Part shown: positions 60,423 to 64,000 of the stretch, piece by piece
How positions within the stretch are numbered: position 1 is the stretch's first letter
Layout of the letters: the number at the start of each line of letters is the position of its first letter
Assembly (NCBI RefSeq): GCF_016722965.1
Contig: NZ_JAEQNB010000005.1
Location: forward strand, 248,001 to 312,000
Length of the DNA: 64,000 nucleotides
Origin: Tumebacillus amylolyticus
GTDB taxonomy: Bacteria; Bacillota; Bacilli; Tumebacillales; Tumebacillaceae
Direction: 5' to 3'
The notes under the pieces: model-generated
What the model was told of the DNA's origin: nothing
Seen by the model: the letters and a program-made list of their open reading frames with translations, nothing else
Database searches by the model: none
Translations under genes and position numbers: made by a program

Positions 60423-60511
60423 AGTGAATCGCCCTTTCCGAACTTTCTCTTCCCTTTACTATAGCATACCTGTTTGGTGTAAGATGGACACGTAGTGCGA
60501 GAGGAGGAAGT

Positions 60512-61189
60512 GTGTTGATCCAAGCTGTTGTCTTCGATTGTGACGGGTTGATCATTGATACGGAAACGCCTTGGTACAACGTGATGGCGGAATTGTTCGA
60601 AGAGCGGGGCGTCTCTCTGCCGCTCGACGTCTATGCTCGTGTGCTCGGGACGTCCAATGCGGCGTTTGATTTGTTTGCGTACTTAGAGGAAGTGTCGGGG
60701 AAACCGGTTGATCGCGAGGCGGCGCGCAGCCGCATGCGGACTCGCCACGCTCTCTTGATGCAAGAGGAAAAAGTCCGCCCCGGCGTGGAAGACTACCTGC
60801 GCCAAGCCAAGGAGATGGGCCTGCGAATTGGCCTTGCTTCGAGTTCCCAGCGTGAGTGGGTGGAGAAACATCTGCGCAACCACGGGCTGTTCGATTATTT
60901 CGAAGTCATTCGAACTTCTGACGATGTCGAGCGCGTGAAGCCCGATCCGGAGTTGTACCTGAGCGCGTTGGAGTTCCTCGGCGTGGCTCCTGAGCATGCC
61001 GTGGCGTTCGAAGACTCTCCGAACGGCACTCGTGCCGCCAAAGCGGCGGGCATGTATTGTGTGACCGTGCCGAACTCGTTGACGGAGCAACTTCCGTTTG
61101 ACGAATACGACCTCCAGATTCCTTCGATGGCTGCTCTTCCGTTGCAGGACGTCTTGGCGAAGCTCACCGCAACCAAAACGAACGCCTAA
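60512..61189 (+). CDS. HAD-superfamily hydrolase (beta-phosphoglucomutase type)
   Basis: A 225-residue HAD protein, class I cap: FDCDGLIIDTETPW (two catalytic Asp), SSSQREWVEKHL near 112-123, and VAFEDSPNGTRAAKAAGM (motif IV). The cap, inserted after the first motif, is all helical, as in beta-phosphoglucomutase and phosphatases. Substrate unknown. GTG 60512 or TTG 60515 may start translation; both follow AGGAGG. It ends in a terminator. Confidence 0.85.
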   Translation: MLIQAVVFDCDGLIIDTETPWYNVMAELFEERGVSLPLDVYARVLGTSNAAFDLFAYLEEVSGKPVDREAARSRMRTRHALLMQEEKVRPGVEDYLRQAKEMGLRIGLASSSQREWVEKHLRNHGLFDYFEVIRTSDDVERVKPDPELYLSALEFLGVAPEHAVAFEDSPNGTRAAKAAGMYCVTVPNSLTEQLPFDEYDLQIPSMAALPLQDVLAKLTATKTNA

Positions 61190-61192
61190 CGT

Positions 61193-61240
61193 ATAAAAAA
61201 GGGACGGCCCCGTGTGGGAACGTCCCTTTTTTCCATGATG
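61193..61240 (+). terminator. terminator
   Basis: GGGACG-GCCCCGTGTGGGAA-CGTCCC is followed by T7, with an A-run on the left that makes it work for the convergent operon too. Confidence 0.85.
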
Positions 61241-61242
61241 CT

Positions 61243-61674
61243 TTAGTACGAAATCAGTGCCGCCATGAGCAGACCCGTTGCAATGCTCAAGCGAGAAGCG
61301 AAGATCCCGACCGCCACGTTGCCTTTCGGAATCTCGGCGATGACTTTGAACGGGGTGAGCAGTTCGAATACATAGAACACCAGCACTTGGAACACCGCCC
61401 CGATCACACCCCAAATCGCGAGGTCGAGCAACGAAACCGAATGATAGATCGCCGAAGCGAGCACGATGGCGAGACCGATCACTTTGCCGCCGAGATCGTG
61501 CGCCGCAGCTTTGGCCGCGTTGATTTTCTGCTTGTCGTCGGTGTTCGCACCTTCTGAGATCAGCTTGAATTCCTTATAGGGCGTGGTGAACGCAAACACC
61601 AACAGCCCGAACCCCAATAGAGGCAACGTAACCGCTAAGTACAGCAAAAAGTTGATAAAACCTTCGAATTGCAT
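61243..61674 (-). CDS. DUF350 membrane protein
   Basis: A 143-residue membrane protein with four helices. The polar loop FTTPYKEFKLISEGANTDDKQ and the following paired motif KAAAHDLGGKVIGLAIVLASAIYHSVSLLDLAIWG match the DUF350 (YjfL/YshE-like) family. The ATG at 61674 has GGAGGAATG before it; the ATG two codons upstream abuts the ribosome site. Fourth and last gene of the operon, after the glutathionylspermidine-synthase-like gene; the same neighbours occur in the Escherichia coli yjfLMC locus. Confidence 0.85.
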   Translation of the reverse strand: MQFEGFINFLLYLAVTLPLLGFGLLVFAFTTPYKEFKLISEGANTDDKQKINAAKAAAHDLGGKVIGLAIVLASAIYHSVSLLDLAIWGVIGAVFQVLVFYVFELLTPFKVIAEIPKGNVAVGIFASRLSIATGLLMAALISY

Positions 61675-61702
61675 CTCCATTCCTCCAATTCCTCCCCGTC
61701 GC

Positions 61703-62968
61703 TTAGTCTGGTTGTTTCACACCTACCGGGAGATAATACGACAGATTCCCTGTGATCTTGCCACCCACGCGCGCGACGATCGCCGACGCCCGACCGTCGA
61801 TCAGGAACGATCCCCACAACAGATGCCCGTCATAGTTCCCGCGCAACGTCTCGACAGCAATCGGCTCTAACTCCACCCGTTGTTGGTAGATCATCGGTTG
61901 CTCCCAATAAAATTCCTCTGCGTCCTGCTCCTCCGCCTGCCCGTCTGCATCACGCAACACAACTCCGCCGCCCTCGCGTCCGAAGATCGGTTTGGTGACA
62001 TAGGAGGACTGACCGAGAAAGCGGTTTTCCAAGTATGTGGGGAGCATGTAGCGATGGATGACGTCATGCTCTTCGTCCGTGAAAAACTCATGAGCTTCGT
62101 GCAAGTTCCAGATCAACGCTTGCAACGCCTTGGTTTGCGCGATGAACCCTTGCGGCGGGTTGATGATCGCGAGTCGTTGGCAGGCGATGAGGTCGAGGAC
62201 GTGCGAGCCTGTCGGAAAGCCCTCCTCGTCACACTCTTCCGCCAACTTTTCCAAAGCGTGCAAGCGGTACAGCACGTCGATGCGGTGCAACTCCCATTCG
62301 TCGCCGAATGATTTGTACGCCGCCAGTTTGTCTTCGTAGTAGCGCAAGTCGGAGAGCGCAACGAATTGTGCCTGCTCGATTCCCGATTGTTGCAGCAGGA
62401 ACTTCGTGGTGCCGGCGTCCTCTTCGTGCCAATCCAAGGCGCTGAAATAGACTTCCTCTGTCCTATATCCCAGTTCGGCATAGCGGTTCATGAGCCGTTG
62501 GAAGCCGTCGCGCAGGTGTTGCTTCATGCCTGTATTCGGGTCTTGCACCCCGAATTGCTCGCAGACGTGACCGTTGACGTGGAACGCTTCGACGATGGAA
62601 GTCGGGGTGTCGCTGTTGAATTCCAGCATCTTGAGTCCGTCGGGCGTCGAAGCAAAGTCAAAGCGTCCGATCAGCGTGGGCACATCCTCTGACACGAGCA
62701 CGCGGACGGCTCCAAGGGCCGCTTCCGGGATGCCCAGTTCAAGCAGCAGAGAATCCGGCGCTTGTTGGACGATCCTGACGACCTTGTGAAAAATGCGGCC
62801 GAGTTTCTCCGTCGCATCGGAAAGTTCTCGACGTTGCTCCGGCGTGATCGTATGAATCGTGGCGAGTGCATACTCTTCCCCGTACATCCAGTCCCAGGTA
62901 AAAACCCCCTCCTCACGCAGGGGGCCGTAGATGAGATCCCGTCGTGTTGCGTAGTTCACGTTGTCCAA
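61703..62968 (-). CDS. glutathionylspermidine-synthase-like ATP-grasp protein
   Basis: A 421-residue protein of the GSP_synth ATP-grasp family (YjfC/YgiC-like), lacking the amidase half of E. coli Gss. Motifs: IGRFDFASTPDGLKMLEFNSDTPT (substrate/metal Asp and Glu), FLGQSSYVTKPIFGREGGGV (ATP Lys and Gly-rich loop) and YDGHLLWGSFLIDGRASAIVARV. It probably forms an amide or amidine bond using ATP on an unknown substrate; glutathione is not expected in this organism. TTG 62968 is the start; its ribosome site is weak. It lies just after the lipoprotein gene. Confidence 0.82.
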   Translation of the reverse strand: MDNVNYATRRDLIYGPLREEGVFTWDWMYGEEYALATIHTITPEQRRELSDATEKLGRIFHKVVRIVQQAPDSLLLELGIPEAALGAVRVLVSEDVPTLIGRFDFASTPDGLKMLEFNSDTPTSIVEAFHVNGHVCEQFGVQDPNTGMKQHLRDGFQRLMNRYAELGYRTEEVYFSALDWHEEDAGTTKFLLQQSGIEQAQFVALSDLRYYEDKLAAYKSFGDEWELHRIDVLYRLHALEKLAEECDEEGFPTGSHVLDLIACQRLAIINPPQGFIAQTKALQALIWNLHEAHEFFTDEEHDVIHRYMLPTYLENRFLGQSSYVTKPIFGREGGGVVLRDADGQAEEQDAEEFYWEQPMIYQQRVELEPIAVETLRGNYDGHLLWGSFLIDGRASAIVARVGGKITGNLSYYLPVGVKQPD

Positions 62969-62986
62969 GTCATCACCCGCTTTTCG

Positions 62987-63442
62987 TTAGGAACTGCTCG
63001 ACCCGCTGGAACTGCCCACGCCAGACTTGCCGCTGGAAACGCCGCCCGTGGAAGAACCGCGACCGATGACGTTCCCCGTGCCGTTGGAGCTCGACGGCGG
63101 TGTGACCGAGGAGTTGCCCGGGGTGGAAGTGGATGTGCCCGGTTTGCCGGTGGTCGAAGAGCCGGTTTTGCCGGAGCTGCCATAGGACGAGCTTGGGTAG
63201 TGTCCTGCTCGGTAGTAGGTTTTGTGCCCGCCGATGTAGATGAAATTCGAGGAGCTGTGGATCGAAGACCCGTCATCGTCGCAGTAGCCGTCGTTGTTGT
63301 CATCTTGGCAGACGTCCTGCTGCGAGTAGGTCGGTTGGTTGTCGTCTGAGCACCCGGTGCTGACAGCCAACGCAGTTGCCGCGAACAAGCCGACGAGCAC
63401 GGCTGACTTGGTGATTCCTTTTTGTTTTTCGTTGCTCTCCAT
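62987..63442 (-). CDS. Ser/Gly-rich lipoprotein-like protein (DUF1190-like)
   Basis: A 151-residue exported protein. The first 30 residues form a signal with lipobox-like ending ALAVSTGC (Cys about residue 31). A Cys-containing, Asp-rich segment with CQDDNNDGYCDDDG follows, then FIYIGGHKTYYRAGHYPSSSYG, and a long Ser/Gly/Thr tail. E. coli YjfM/YgiB (DUF1190) are the corresponding lipoproteins beside YjfC/YgiC. ATG 63442 follows GGGAGGATA. It overlaps no gene but sits five bases after the next gene upstream. Confidence 0.7.
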   Translation of the reverse strand: MESNEKQKGITKSAVLVGLFAATALAVSTGCSDDNQPTYSQQDVCQDDNNDGYCDDDGSSIHSSSNFIYIGGHKTYYRAGHYPSSSYGSSGKTGSSTTGKPGTSTSTPGNSSVTPPSSSNGTGNVIGRGSSTGGVSSGKSGVGSSSGSSSS

Positions 63443-63447
63443 CCGCG

Positions 63448-63900
63448 TTATCCTCCCACCTGTTTTGATGTCGCGTACCAGACGTACACTTTGCGATCCT
63501 CGTCGATCTCCGCCGAGGTTTTTTCCCATTCTTTGCCGTAGAGGTACAGGAAGTTGCTTTGCATGTGCAGGAGCGCTTCCATGTCGTCTCGGAATTCATA
63601 CGTGTGAATCACGGGGTAATAGTCCGTGTCTTCCTTATATTCGCGAAGTTCGATGCGGATGGTTTTCCAATCCGGTTTTTGTGTGGGATCGACTATTTTT
63701 TCGTCTTCGGCCGGTTGTACGTAAATGACGTACACACCTGCGTCGATGGCGGTTGAGGTTTTTTCGTAGATCTTGCCTTCTTTGATAAAATAGTCGCACG
63801 CCATGCGAGTGGCGATTTCCGGTTTGCCGATGCGTTCGTAAAAGTACGCCACCGGGAAACTCTTGCTCTCGTCGAAGAGGCGGTATTCAAGTCGTGCCAT
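63448..63900 (-). CDS. unknown protein, first gene of the DUF350/ATP-grasp operon
   Basis: A 150-residue cytosolic protein with many Tyr and charged residues (MARLEYRLFDESKSFPVAYFYERIG; KIYEKTSTAID; YGKEWEKTSAEIDEDRKVYVWY). The middle and end share an EKTSxxID pattern, suggesting an internal duplication. AGGGGGGAT precedes the ATG. It is the first visible gene of the operon leading to DUF350. The family is not recognised. Confidence 0.6.
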   Translation of the reverse strand: MARLEYRLFDESKSFPVAYFYERIGKPEIATRMACDYFIKEGKIYEKTSTAIDAGVYVIYVQPAEDEKIVDPTQKPDWKTIRIELREYKEDTDYYPVIHTYEFRDDMEALLHMQSNFLYLYGKEWEKTSAEIDEDRKVYVWYATSKQVGG

Positions 63901-64000
63901 GTTTGAAATCCCCCCTTTTTTATCGCTGATAAAAGATATACGAAAAAAAGGCGATAAAGTTCCAGACTATTTTATCACAGAAAAGACAAAAAGCACTTCA

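Overview
The window is a low-to-moderate GC, endospore-forming Bacillota chromosome, most like Tumebacillus or another Alicyclobacillaceae member. This is inferred from the mix of spore-coat genes (CotB-, CotD-, CotH-like), GerP-type spore proteins, a YdeI very close to the Bacillus protein, T-box regulation and tRNA operons. No rRNA, CRISPR array, prophage or transposase was found. Genes are compact, most have strong GGAGG-type ribosome sites, and many operons end in obvious rho-independent hairpins. Several genes use TTG or GTG starts chosen here by ribosome-site spacing.

Layout. 1-5 kb: a tiny YjcZ-like protein, a membrane gene pair (CBO0543 family), a bifunctional aspartate aminotransferase/decarboxylase and an asparagine-synthetase-like enzyme lacking the glutaminase cysteine. 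5-9.2 kb: CotD, a YkvA protein, decayed genes, and a secreted matrixin protease with a secreted partner. 9.3-18.2 kb: the most interesting locus, one minus-strand operon encoding two radical SAM/SPASM maturases flanking a 40-residue precursor peptide with a Cys-Cys core, a TPR protein, a B12-binding radical SAM protein, a CPBP protease and an MFS exporter. This looks like a RiPP (ribosomal peptide) system of uncertain class. 18.3-27.7 kb: spore-coat territory, with CotH kinase divergent from a Gly-Ser-Lys-Gly repeat protein, three CotB-like proteins, an ArsB-type transporter and an aquaporin.

27.7-36 kb: accessory small genes around two tRNA-Ser copies and two tRNA operons. These include a 37-residue peptide with an FDLD leader box typical of class I lanthipeptides and an Mrr-type restriction protein between the tRNA-Ser genes. 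scoAB and a GerP-like spore cluster with a small heat-shock protein lie between the tRNA operons. 36-47 kb: pabC/pabA, a secreted C39-like protein, a bulb-lectin secreted protein, an MFS transporter, an SLH protein, a U32 peptidase-family protein and a T-box-controlled serS of Thermus-like type. 47-64 kb: thrB-thrC-hom (hom lacks the ACT domain), an SGNH hydrolase, an ABC exporter, a PAS histidine kinase, a HAD phosphatase, pckA, mscL, a glycosyltransferase, a second HAD protein, and a four-gene operon (DUF350, glutathionylspermidine-synthase-like ATP-grasp, Ser/Gly-rich lipoprotein, unknown) resembling the Escherichia coli yjfLMC/ygiBC neighbourhood.

Functionally the window combines core metabolism (aspartate family amino acids, PEP carboxykinase, folate) with sporulation and with small secreted or modified peptides. 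The peptide genes sit in AT-rich pockets near tRNA genes or tRNA remnants.
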